In this document: positions 9,150 to 17,474 of the stretch, piece after piece
Layout: every line of letters starts with the position of its first letter
Position numbering within the stretch: position 1 is the stretch's first letter
Source of the DNA: G963662605 sp963662605
GTDB lineage: Bacteria; Bacteroidota; Ignavibacteria; Ignavibacteriales; Ignavibacteriaceae
NCBI GenBank assembly: GCA_963662605.1
Contig: OY759785.1
Location: 1,116,001 to 1,180,000, forward strand
Direction: 5' to 3'
Length of the DNA: 64,000 nt
Translations under genes and position numbers: made by a program
Notes under the pieces: model-generated
Told to the model about the DNA's origin: nothing
Database searches by the model: none
What the model saw: only the letters and a program-made list of their open reading frames with translations

Positions 9150-10280
9150 ATGAAAACGACTCGATTTTATATGATGGTCTTGTATATATGCACAATCGCG
9201 GCTGTTTCTATGGCGGTAGCACAAGAAAGACAGACAAAAGTGTTCGGGGTTAAAAAAGGCGGTACATTAACGGTGAAACTGACTGGAAACCTTACGGTTG
9301 TGCCGTGGGATAAAAATGATGTTGAAGTCAATATTATCGGATCCGATCCTGAACAGATGGTCGAGAAACTTCGCTTTGAAAGCAGTGACGGCAATGTTAC
9401 CGTTGAATTAAAGGAAGGCGAAAACTGGTGTGATGATTGTGATTATCAGTTCCATACCCCTGCGGCATACAATCTTTCGTTACGCACGGTCGGTGGTGAT
9501 GTTCACATAATGGGTACACTAAGTGGTAACATTAAAGCAGTAACAAAGGGTGGCGATATTAAAACCGGTGATTGCAACGGCGACGTTGAGGTTACTACTG
9601 CCGGTGGTGATATTTTTACCGGAAATATTTCGGGAAATGTAAGCTTTCATACTGCAGGTGGTGATATCAGAACCGGGAACGTCGGCGGTGAAGCAGCCAT
9701 TTCAACTGCAAGTGGAGATGTGCTGGCCGGTGATATAACAAAATCCGCAAGCATCAGCACTGCCGGTGGTGACATCCGTATTGGCGAAATAGGCGGAGAC
9801 ATTAAAACATCAACAGCAGGCGGGGACGTAATTATCAGAAAATCAGGCGGGCAGGTTCATGTTGCAACAGCAGGCGGTGATATTAAAGTAGGTGGCGGCA
9901 AGGGATTTACCAAAACGAGCACTGCCGGCGGCGATGTATTTCTCGATAATATTCATGGAAGTGTTAACGCGTCATCTGCCGGCGGCGATGTTACAGTCCG
10001 CTTGTTTCCGGAAGGTGACGAAGAAAGTAAGCTGTCATCCGCGGCAGGCAAAATCACACTTTCGTTGCCTGAGCATGTACAAGCGACCATACAGGCAACT
10101 GTAAAAGGAATTATGCCGGAAGATTTTTCACAAAAGATTATTTGCGAATTCACTTCGGATAAAACAACAGAAGTTAAAGACGGCAAAAAAAATCAACGCA
10201 TATTTATTATTAATGGCGGTGGGCAAAAAATTAATCTCTCAACGTTCGATTCGATAATTGAAGTAAAGAAAATTAAATAA
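9150..10280 (+). CDS. Secreted DUF4097-type repetitive beta-strand protein
   Basis: The protein of 376 residues has a signal peptide (about 1-25, ending AVSMAVAQ) and then a chain of about nine short repeats centred on (T/S)AGGD(I/V), for example TTAGGDIFTGN, HTAGGDIRTGN, STAGGDIRIGE, ATAGGDIKVGG. Such units are expected to stack as a right-handed beta-helix, as in DUF4097/polymer-forming families. It sits third in the sigma/anti-sigma operon, so it is probably a cell-envelope product or reporter controlled by that sigma factor. Catalytic residues are not evident. A near-perfect terminator follows the stop codon. Confidence 0.8.
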   Translation: MKTTRFYMMVLYICTIAAVSMAVAQERQTKVFGVKKGGTLTVKLTGNLTVVPWDKNDVEVNIIGSDPEQMVEKLRFESSDGNVTVELKEGENWCDDCDYQFHTPAAYNLSLRTVGGDVHIMGTLSGNIKAVTKGGDIKTGDCNGDVEVTTAGGDIFTGNISGNVSFHTAGGDIRTGNVGGEAAISTASGDVLAGDITKSASISTAGGDIRIGEIGGDIKTSTAGGDVIIRKSGGQVHVATAGGDIKVGGGKGFTKTSTAGGDVFLDNIHGSVNASSAGGDVTVRLFPEGDEESKLSSAAGKITLSLPEHVQATIQATVKGIMPEDFSQKIICEFTSDKTTEVKDGKKNQRIFIINGGGQKINLSTFDSIIEVKKIK

Positions 10281-10305
10281 TCCTGCGACTGAATAAAATC
10301 ACCTG

Positions 10306-10340
10306 AACTCTCCCGTCAAAAGCGGGGGAGTTTTTTATTT
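10306..10340 (+). terminator. Rho-independent terminator after the sigma operon
   Basis: The inverted repeat AACTCTCCCG ... CGGGGGAGTT with a short TCAAAAG loop is followed by TTTTTTATTT, 25 bases after the DUF4097 stop. It closes the sigma/anti-sigma/DUF4097 operon. Confidence 0.8.
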
Positions 10341-10511
10341 CCTTTCTCAAACACGACAAAATTACTCCTGTTTAGGAGAATTACTTGCCAAATATCAACA
10401 ATATACATCTTGATGGCGCTGAAATTAGCGTGAAATTCAATATTTTTAATAGGACAATAATACTCCCATTTGGTACGGGATTTGCTGTATAATGGTAGAA
10501 AGGATGACGAA

Positions 10512-10949
10512 ATGCAGCTTACTATGTCGGGCGAATATGCCCTGAGAGCAATGTTATTTGTGTGCTCCGAACCTTACGGAACTACATTTAAGATATCGGA
10601 CATTGCAAAAAAGAACGAGATCCCTGACAGTTTCCTGAGAAAACTGATTCAGCAGCTTACACGTGCTGATTTGTTGAAAAGTACTCAGGGAAACGGCGGG
10701 GGAATTAGTCTGAAGGTTGAAGCTGAAAAGATAACGCCTCTTGATATTATTGAGATTGTTGAAGGTAAGATTGGATTGAATAAGTGTTTGATACACAATG
10801 AATTTTGTAACAGGGAAAATTATTGCTCCATCCACATCATTTGGGACGAAGCACAGACTCAGCTGCGCGACAAGTTACGAAGTAAAAGTATGAAGGAATT
10901 AGCATTACAAAACTCGCAGAATTTAAATAACGTAAATAATCTGTTCTGA
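10512..10949 (+). CDS. Rrf2-family transcriptional regulator
   Basis: The protein of 145 residues starts MQLTMSGEYALRAMLF, the usual opening of the Rrf2/IscR/NsrR family, and carries a winged helix-turn-helix (FKISDIAKKNEIPDSFLRKLIQQLTRADLL, then STQGNGGGISL). Three cysteines in KCLIHNEFCNRENYC have the spacing C-x6-C-x5-C that holds an iron-sulfur cluster in several family members. The ATG at 10512 has AAAGGA about 8 bases before it; a longer reading from 10470 adds a tail unlike the family. It lies directly before cydAB, so it may sense oxygen, nitric oxide or Fe-S status and control bd oxidase; this is inferred from position. Confidence 0.88.
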   Translation: MQLTMSGEYALRAMLFVCSEPYGTTFKISDIAKKNEIPDSFLRKLIQQLTRADLLKSTQGNGGGISLKVEAEKITPLDIIEIVEGKIGLNKCLIHNEFCNRENYCSIHIIWDEAQTQLRDKLRSKSMKELALQNSQNLNNVNNLF

Positions 10950-11039
10950 TACAAATATAGATTTAGTTTTATTCGTCAAGGCACAACCTTATGACGAGAT
11001 TTTTAAACTCAACTTCAAACAACTTAGGAGTAACTTAAT

Positions 11040-12368
11040 ATGGATGCCGTACTGTTAGCTCGCATTCAATTTGCGATGACTGTCGGATTTCACTTTCTTT
11101 TCCCTCCTCTTTCAATTGGTCTTGCCTGGATGCTTGTCATCATTGAAGGATTAGGCCTGAAGAGAAAAGATCCTGTTTATCAAACAATCGGACAGTTTTT
11201 CGGAAAAGTACTTGGTCTTATTTTTGCTGTCGGCGTTGCTACCGGAATTGTGATGGAATTTCAATTCGGTACCAACTGGTCGGAATACTCAAAATTCGTG
11301 GGTGATATTTTCGGCGCTCCTTTGGCTGCTGAAGGTGTTTTCGCGTTCTTTCTCGAATCAACATTCCTCGGATTATATATATTCGGACGTTCGAGAGTTT
11401 CCAAAGGAGTCCACTGGTTTTCAATATTAATGGTAGCCGTAGGTGCTACTATCTCTGCATTCTGGATTATCGTTGCCAATTCATGGCAGCAGACTCCTGC
11501 CGGATTTATTGTACAGAACGGCCGTGCGGAACTAACCGATTTCTGGGCAGCAGTTTTTAATCCGTCAACTATGGTGAGATTCCTCCATACTACGGATGCC
11601 GCGCTCATAAGCGGAGCTTTTCTTATGGCTGGTATTTCAGCCTATATGTACCGCAAGGGAAAACAGCAGGATATTGCTCTCCGTTCTTTGAAGTTTGCTA
11701 TTATTTTCGGATTAGTGGTTTCTTTGCTTGAAGTGTTCCCATTCGGACATGAGCACGGAAGACAAGTAGCTCAAACTCAGCCGGAAAAATTTGCTGTTAT
11801 GCAGGGCTTATATACAACACAGACTGGAGCCCCGGTTGCCGTATTTGCAGTACCGTTCGACCATCCTCCAACGTTAAAAGCAAAAATAGAAATACCCGGT
11901 ATTTTAAGCTGGCTCGCTTTCGGAGATATTAATGCTAAGGTTCGCGGTGCCAACGAATTCAAAAACGAAGATTTACCACCGAAGTTTTTAACCTTCGTGT
12001 CATATCATAATATGGTGGTGCTTGGTATGTATTTTATATTTATTCTTGCACTCGGTACATGGTTCATCTTTAAGGGGAAACTTGCCGATAGCAAAAAATA
12101 TATGAAAGTACTCACGTGGTCAATCCCACTTCCGTTGGCAGCATGTCAACTCGGTTGGATAGCTGCCGAAGTAGGCAGACAGCCGTGGATCGTGTATCAT
12201 CTGATGAAAACGAAGGATGCGGTATCCATTACCGTCGGTGCGGTTGAGATTCTTATTTCAATTATTCTCTTTGCTCTGATTTATATTGTACTTGGATATA
12301 CCTTGTTGAAGCTGCTTTCGAAAAAAATCAATCACGGTTTTGAACCGGTTACCGAGAAGGAGGCATAA
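11040..12368 (+). CDS. cydA: Cytochrome bd ubiquinol oxidase, subunit I
   Basis: The integral membrane protein of 442 residues holds the haems of the bd quinol oxidase, which reduces oxygen to water with high affinity. The family start FAMTVGFHFLFPPLSIG contains the conserved haem-ligand His (residue 18). Other family segments are FGHEHGRQVAQTQPEKFAVMQG and GWIAAEVGRQPWIVYHLM. At 442 residues it is a short form lacking the long quinol-loop insertion of E. coli CydA (522). AGGAG sits 9 bases before the ATG. The stop codon is one base from the cydB start. Confidence 0.97.
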   Translation: MDAVLLARIQFAMTVGFHFLFPPLSIGLAWMLVIIEGLGLKRKDPVYQTIGQFFGKVLGLIFAVGVATGIVMEFQFGTNWSEYSKFVGDIFGAPLAAEGVFAFFLESTFLGLYIFGRSRVSKGVHWFSILMVAVGATISAFWIIVANSWQQTPAGFIVQNGRAELTDFWAAVFNPSTMVRFLHTTDAALISGAFLMAGISAYMYRKGKQQDIALRSLKFAIIFGLVVSLLEVFPFGHEHGRQVAQTQPEKFAVMQGLYTTQTGAPVAVFAVPFDHPPTLKAKIEIPGILSWLAFGDINAKVRGANEFKNEDLPPKFLTFVSYHNMVVLGMYFIFILALGTWFIFKGKLADSKKYMKVLTWSIPLPLAACQLGWIAAEVGRQPWIVYHLMKTKDAVSITVGAVEILISIILFALIYIVLGYTLLKLLSKKINHGFEPVTEKEA

Positions 12369-12369
12369 C

Positions 12370-13383
12370 ATGGATCTCAATCTTATATGGTTTTTACTTG
12401 TCGGCGTATTGATCGTCGGATATGCAATCCTTGACGGATTTGATCTTGGTGTCGGTGTTATACACCTGTTCACCAAAACCGAAGAAGAAAAGAGAATTAA
12501 TATGAATGCGATTGGCCCTGTTTGGGACGGCAATGAAGTATGGCTGTTAACCGGCGGCGGCGCATTGTTTGCTGCTTTCCCGGTTGTCTATGCCGTTTCC
12601 TTCAGCGCTTTCTATCTCGCGTTCATGCTTTTATTAACAGCGCTCATATTTAGAGCAGTCTCGTTTGAATTTCGCAAGTATTCAGAACCGGCGCAAAAAA
12701 AATACTGGGATCTTGCATTCGGACTCGGCTCCCTTGTGCCTGCACTGTTATACGGCGTTGCTATCGGTAATGTTTTACGCGGACTGCCGCTTGATGAAAA
12801 GGGCATGTTCCACGGTAACTTTTTCGGATTGCTCAATCCGTATGCTATCGTTGTCGGATTAGTCAGCCTCACATTCTTTGTTATGCACGGCGCAATTTAC
12901 CTCGCGATGAAAACAAAAGGCCAGCAGCAGGAAAAGGCCGCCGGATGGGCAAACAAGATGTGGGTCGCGTATGTGGCATTATATGTTGTTGCAACCATAT
13001 TCTCATTCTTCAGTGCAAAGTACTTATTTGATACCGTGCTGAAGAATCCGCTGTTCTGGGTGCTGGTTGTGCTATTGTTTGCGTCAATAATGTACATCCC
13101 GGTCGGATTGAAGGCAAAACAATTCGGAAAATCGTTTATCGCTTCATCTGTAACCATTGCTTCTATGATTCTCCTGACAGCGTTAAGTTTGTTCCCGAGA
13201 CTCCTGCCCTCAAGCTGGAATCTAAATTACAGCCTGACCATTTACAATGCTTCATCAACCCCGCGTACTTTGTGGACGATGTTAATCATTGCTTTGATCG
13301 GTGTCCCGATTGTTCTGATTTACACCATTTATGTGTATCGGGTATTCAAAGGAAAAGTCGTTCTTAATAAAGATAGCTATTAA
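12370..13383 (+). CDS. cydB: Cytochrome bd ubiquinol oxidase, subunit II
   Basis: The membrane protein of 337 residues is the partner of CydA. Family signatures are visible in the first helices (FLLVGVLIVGYAILDGFDLGVG) and in NAIGPVWDGNEVWLLTGGGALFAAFP. A strong AAGGAGG spans the cydA stop and sets the start at 12370, rather than a TTG 30 bases upstream. No cydX-like small gene or cydDC exporter follows within the window; the next gene is pabB after about 100 bases with nothing recognisable in between. Confidence 0.97.
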   Translation: MDLNLIWFLLVGVLIVGYAILDGFDLGVGVIHLFTKTEEEKRINMNAIGPVWDGNEVWLLTGGGALFAAFPVVYAVSFSAFYLAFMLLLTALIFRAVSFEFRKYSEPAQKKYWDLAFGLGSLVPALLYGVAIGNVLRGLPLDEKGMFHGNFFGLLNPYAIVVGLVSLTFFVMHGAIYLAMKTKGQQQEKAAGWANKMWVAYVALYVVATIFSFFSAKYLFDTVLKNPLFWVLVVLLFASIMYIPVGLKAKQFGKSFIASSVTIASMILLTALSLFPRLLPSSWNLNYSLTIYNASSTPRTLWTMLIIALIGVPIVLIYTIYVYRVFKGKVVLNKDSY

Positions 13384-13484
13384 GACACTAAATACTACTA
13401 ATAACAAAGCAGAACCAACTTTTTATGTGAAAGTGTTGTTGTGTTGTAAAACTACTTTATAAACTAAATCTCAAATTTGCGCAC

Positions 13485-14480
13485 GTGAAAGAGAAAACAA
13501 TTTTTCATTCGGAAAAGGCAGTGGAAGTCAGGACACAAATGAATGCACTTGGTGCAGCCGGTGTTCCGTTTCTTTGCGTCGTAGATTTCACCTTGCAACA
13601 TCCGTTTGTACTTCCGCTGAATGAAATTTCGCCGGATGACTTATTATACGATTTCAACAGTGTTACGAATATTGCCGACACAGCTTCCACCCCGCACATC
13701 ATTTTTGAAAAACAGCCGGTTTCATTTGAAGAGTACCGGAAAAAGTATGACAATGTCCTGAATAACATCAAGGATGGTAATTCGTACCTACTGAACCTGA
13801 CCTTTCCTACGCCCATCAAGCTAAATTGCACGTTAAAGGAAGTCGCTTTGCGAAGCCGCGCTAAATACAGATTATGGTATAAAGATAGTTTTGTCGTTTT
13901 TTCTCCGGAAGTATTTGTTACGATGAGAAACGGTAGGATTTCATCCTTTCCTATGAAGGGAACGATTGATGCTTCGATACCGGACGCGGACCGGAAAATA
14001 CTTGCTGATGAAAAGGAAACAGCCGAACATATTACCATTGTGGATTTAATTCGCAATGATTTGAGCATTGTTGCAAAGAATGTCGAAGTTGAAGAATTCC
14101 GCTATGTTGATTATATAAAAACCAATCAGAATGACTTACTGCAGGTCAGTTCCCGCATATCGGGTGATTTACCAGATGATTACGCGGCTCAAATCGGTGA
14201 TATTCTGTTTGCTTTGCTGCCCGCCGGCTCAGTCACCGGAGCGCCGAAGAAGAAAACGGTTGATATTATTCTGGAAACCGAAAACTATGGGCGCGGTTAC
14301 TACACCGGTGTTGCCGGGATATTTGACGGTTCGAACTTTGATAGTTGCGTTTTAATACGGTATATTGAAAAAACGGAAACGGGATATGTTTTTAAAAGCG
14401 GCGGCGGCATTACCTGCTTTAGCGACGCTGAAAAGGAATACGCCGAAATGATACAAAAAGTTTACTTGCCATTTACTTAA
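13485..14480 (+). CDS. pabB: Aminodeoxychorismate synthase component I
   Basis: The protein of 331 residues is a short chorismate-utilising enzyme. It makes 4-amino-4-deoxychorismate for folate synthesis with a glutamine amidotransferase partner (PabA), which is not in the window. The motif SSFPMKGTIDAS matches the PMKGT motif of PabB rather than the PIAGT motif of TrpE. Catalytic-core segments VDLIRNDLSIVAK and LPAGSVTGAPKKKTVDII are intact. The N-terminal tryptophan-binding half of long PabB/TrpE proteins is missing, which is normal for the Bacteroidota form. A GTG is used as the start; no clear ribosome-binding site precedes it. pabC follows after 3 bases. Confidence 0.93.
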   Translation: MKEKTIFHSEKAVEVRTQMNALGAAGVPFLCVVDFTLQHPFVLPLNEISPDDLLYDFNSVTNIADTASTPHIIFEKQPVSFEEYRKKYDNVLNNIKDGNSYLLNLTFPTPIKLNCTLKEVALRSRAKYRLWYKDSFVVFSPEVFVTMRNGRISSFPMKGTIDASIPDADRKILADEKETAEHITIVDLIRNDLSIVAKNVEVEEFRYVDYIKTNQNDLLQVSSRISGDLPDDYAAQIGDILFALLPAGSVTGAPKKKTVDIILETENYGRGYYTGVAGIFDGSNFDSCVLIRYIEKTETGYVFKSGGGITCFSDAEKEYAEMIQKVYLPFT

Positions 14481-14483
14481 GCC

Positions 14484-15077
14484 ATGAATATAGTTGAAAC
14501 AATAAGGATAGAGAATAGAACGCTTGATGCGATTCGTTTTCATAACGACCGGTTTAACCGGACGAGGAGAGAATTGTTCGGTGTTAACAAAAAGCTCGAT
14601 CTGACAGACATCATTGAAATTCATGAAAATATCGGGGATGGTGTTTATAAGTGCCGCGTTATTTATAATGAATCCGTTCAGCGAATCGAATTTGCGGCAT
14701 ATACTCCCAGAACAGTTAACTCGCTGAAACTGATATTTGCCGACACTATAGATTATTCCAATAAATATGAGGATAGAACCGGGCTGCTCGCCTTATTATC
14801 GGGAATTCCGGAGGATGACATTATTATTATTAAAAACGGCAATGTCACCGACGCGTCGTATGCTAATCTGGCGTTCTTTGACGGAGAACAATGGTTTACA
14901 CCGGATACATTCCTTTTACGGGGAACACGAAGAGAACAATTGTTGGAAGAGGGGATAATCCGCTCTGTTAGAATTATTGCTGAAGATATTGCAAGATTTC
15001 AATCTTGCAGGTTGATAAACTCAATGATGCTCTGGCAAGAAAGCCCGGTTGTCCCCGTCGGCAGTATTTACCTCTAA
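14484..15077 (+). CDS. pabC: Aminodeoxychorismate lyase (class IV aminotransferase fold)
   Basis: The protein of 197 residues removes pyruvate from aminodeoxychorismate to give p-aminobenzoate. It belongs to the PLP fold-type IV family in its short Bacteroidota form. The PLP-binding Lys is expected in VYKCRVIYN, and the segments NGNVTDASYANLAFFDG, FTPDTFLLRGTRREQLLEEG and LINSMMLW match the family. Only three bases separate it from pabB, so the two form a p-aminobenzoate operon. Nothing related to folate follows; a palindromic repeat lies 40 bases downstream. Confidence 0.9.
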   Translation: MNIVETIRIENRTLDAIRFHNDRFNRTRRELFGVNKKLDLTDIIEIHENIGDGVYKCRVIYNESVQRIEFAAYTPRTVNSLKLIFADTIDYSNKYEDRTGLLALLSGIPEDDIIIIKNGNVTDASYANLAFFDGEQWFTPDTFLLRGTRREQLLEEGIIRSVRIIAEDIARFQSCRLINSMMLWQESPVVPVGSIYL

Positions 15078-15120
15078 CCGCAACACATGATAACATTGTG
15101 GTAGAAGAGTATCCCAGATA

Positions 15121-15207
15121 TGTCATTCCGGACAAATCTGTCGAGCTAAGTTAGTAAGCAAGTAAGAGTTTCCGCGACAGTCCGCCGAGGCGGATTCAAG
15201 AATGACA
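15121..15207. repeat. MITE-like nested inverted repeat
   Basis: The outer ends are TGTCATTC (15121-15128) and GAATGACA (15200-15207). A second arm pair, CTGTCG at 15138-15143 and CGACAG at 15175-15180, lies inside, and TCCGCC-GA-GGCGGA at 15181-15194 forms a third hairpin. The size (87 bp) and the nested symmetry suggest a small non-autonomous element. No transposase is attached. Confidence 0.55.
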
Positions 15208-15298
15208 TTTTGGGATTGAATATTCAAAATTGCATTCCAAGTTCTTATAAGAACATTCTAACACAATTTAAAATTCTTTCGGAAGAGTCGCCGGACAC

Positions 15299-15329
15299 TA
15301 TTGCGATCCATCCGAATTCTTTATCTTTG
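15299..15329 (+). promoter_or_regulatory. Bacteroidota-type promoter for the 15367 gene
   Basis: TTG at 15301-15303 and TATCTTTG at 15322-15329 with 18 bases between fit the TTTG-N19-TAnnTTTG pattern of Bacteroidota housekeeping promoters. It lies 38 bases before the ATG at 15367. Confidence 0.5.
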
Positions 15330-15366
15330 AATCACTAAATTTTATTTCTTACCCGTTGGAGTACAT

Positions 15367-17433
15367 ATGAGATATTTATCGGGATTGTTAGTTTTTTCCC
15401 TATTTGTAATTGGAGTCGGAACCATGCACGCGCAAACCGGTTTACCGTGGATAAAAGCTTCGCAGCAAAAGCTTGAAAAGCAATTGATTGAAAAATATGG
15501 CGAGGCTCAAAAGAGTCGCATTGCTAAAGGATTGGCTCAGACTGCCGAATTCTGGAAATCAGAAGACGGCGGAGCCGATGTCTACGAGGATTTTGTCATG
15601 TCGAATTTTGCCGGCGATCAGAAGACGCTTGATGAGCTGTTTGGCCGCTATCAATATTTGCTCGAGCAATTAAACGGACATATGAATGAAATCGGTATGG
15701 AATTTCGCAGGCAGAATGATCTGGAAGTTGGCGACTTGCTGCCGGTTGATGATATGTTCGCCGGTTATGATCCGGCCGCTCACATCGGCGATGACTTCTT
15801 TACCAACAAGATTGCTTTTGTTGCGCTGTTAAACTTTCCTCTCACAACTCTCGACCAGCGTTTAACGGAAGGTGAAAAATGGACCCGCCGTCAATGGGCA
15901 GAAGTCAGACTTGCACAGCATTTTTCAAAACGAATTCCTGCTGAGGCGAATCTTGCCATAGCAAAAGCGTATGCAGATGCCGAAGCTTATATCGCCCAGT
16001 ATAATATCTGGATGCACCATGTTCTGAATGAAAAAGGCGAACGTTTGTTCCCGCCGAAGAAAAGACTTCTCTCACATTGGAATCTGCGCGATGAAATAAA
16101 AGCTATTTATGGTGAGGGTTCTGCAGGAGTTGCAAAGCAAAAATTGATTCAAAAAGTGATGCAAAGAATCGTCACACAGACCATCCCGGCGGTTGTTGTG
16201 AACAATCCGGCTGTTGACTGGAATCCATACACCAATGTTGTTGCTCCGGCTGCGGTTAACGATGCAGGTGTTGAAATTCCGAAAACAGTAAAGGCTGACA
16301 GAGAACCGGATACCCGTTATGATATCTGGTTTAAAACGTTCCTTGCATCAAAAAAGATTGACGAATACTCACCGACAGCGCCGACACACATTGCGCGGAA
16401 ATTTGATGAGGAACGCGAGATACCGGAAGCACGCTGCGAAAAAATGCTGACGGATGTTCTATCATCACCCCTGATTCCTCAAATCGCTAAACTTATTCAA
16501 AGCCGTTTGGGCAGGGCGCTGGAACCATATGATGTGTATTTTAATGGCTTTAAAGCAAAGAGCAAATACAGCGAGCCTGAACTTGATAAAATCGTTGCAC
16601 AAAAATATCCGACAGCCGACGCGTACCGTGCCGATATGCCGAATATGTTTGTGAAATTCGGCTTCACAAAAGAGCGGGCAGATTATCTTATGAACAACAT
16701 AGCTGTTGAACCTGCACGCGGTTCAGGCCACGCGGCCGGTCCGTATATGCGTACAGCAAAAGCTCGTCTCCGCACTCGCGTTGAAAAAGACGGCATGAAC
16801 TATAAAGGATATAATATCGCAGTTCATGAAATGGGACACAATGTTGAGCAGGTCTTCTCTTTAATGAATAACGATTATACGTTGTTGCAGGGAGTTCCTA
16901 ACACTGCTTTTACCGAAGCATTGGCATTTGTGTTTCAGGGACATGATCTTGATTTGTTGGGACTTGCTATACCGGACGAGCAGGCAGAAGCCTTGAAAGC
17001 GATTCAGACGCTATGGGATACTTACGAAATATCCGGTGTCGCTTTAGTTGATATGGAGTCATGGAAATGGATGTATGCCAATCCGGATGCAACTCCCGCA
17101 CAATTCAGAGAAGCTGTTGTAAATATTTCCAAAGATGTTTGGAATAAGTACTATGCACCGGTATTCAAAATTCAGGATGTGGTTATTCTCGGCATCTACT
17201 CACATCTTGTTCATTCCGAATTGTACATACCGGATTATCCTATCGGACATATGATTGCTTTTCAAATTGAAGGTCAGATGAAAAAAGCGGGGAGCATCGG
17301 TTCTGAATTTGAGAGAATGGCAACTGCGGGCTGTTTGGCTCCGGACTTATGGATGAAAAAAGCAACCGGGCTGCCGGTCGGTCCAGAGGCATTGCTCAAA
17401 GCCGCAGAAGAAGCTTTGAAAATAGTGAAATAA
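15367..17433 (+). CDS. Secreted zinc metallopeptidase (gluzincin-like, HExxH)
   Basis: The protein of 688 residues has a signal peptide (about 1-22, FSLFVIGVGTMHAQ). The only clear catalytic feature is AVHEMGHNVEQ: HEMGH at about residues 487-491, followed 26 residues later by TEALAF, whose Glu is the expected third zinc ligand. This fits the gluzincin branch of the MA clan, loosely like M3 peptidases. The first 450 residues are mostly helical with no recognised domain. It is a single gene with its own promoter-like pair upstream and a hairpin terminator directly after the stop. The substrate is unknown; a periplasmic or cell-surface role is likely. Confidence 0.75.
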   Translation: MRYLSGLLVFSLFVIGVGTMHAQTGLPWIKASQQKLEKQLIEKYGEAQKSRIAKGLAQTAEFWKSEDGGADVYEDFVMSNFAGDQKTLDELFGRYQYLLEQLNGHMNEIGMEFRRQNDLEVGDLLPVDDMFAGYDPAAHIGDDFFTNKIAFVALLNFPLTTLDQRLTEGEKWTRRQWAEVRLAQHFSKRIPAEANLAIAKAYADAEAYIAQYNIWMHHVLNEKGERLFPPKKRLLSHWNLRDEIKAIYGEGSAGVAKQKLIQKVMQRIVTQTIPAVVVNNPAVDWNPYTNVVAPAAVNDAGVEIPKTVKADREPDTRYDIWFKTFLASKKIDEYSPTAPTHIARKFDEEREIPEARCEKMLTDVLSSPLIPQIAKLIQSRLGRALEPYDVYFNGFKAKSKYSEPELDKIVAQKYPTADAYRADMPNMFVKFGFTKERADYLMNNIAVEPARGSGHAAGPYMRTAKARLRTRVEKDGMNYKGYNIAVHEMGHNVEQVFSLMNNDYTLLQGVPNTAFTEALAFVFQGHDLDLLGLAIPDEQAEALKAIQTLWDTYEISGVALVDMESWKWMYANPDATPAQFREAVVNISKDVWNKYYAPVFKIQDVVILGIYSHLVHSELYIPDYPIGHMIAFQIEGQMKKAGSIGSEFERMATAGCLAPDLWMKKATGLPVGPEALLKAAEEALKIVK

Positions 17434-17464
17434 AAAAAGGGTGCGAAAGCACCCTTTTTCTTTT
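17432..17464. terminator. Bidirectional rho-independent terminator
   Basis: AAAAAGGGTGC-GAAA-GCACCCTTTTTC begins at the stop codon of the peptidase gene. The A-run on one side and the T-run on the other let it serve both this gene and the convergent gene ending at 17475. Confidence 0.9.
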
Positions 17465-17474
17465 ACACTTGCCG

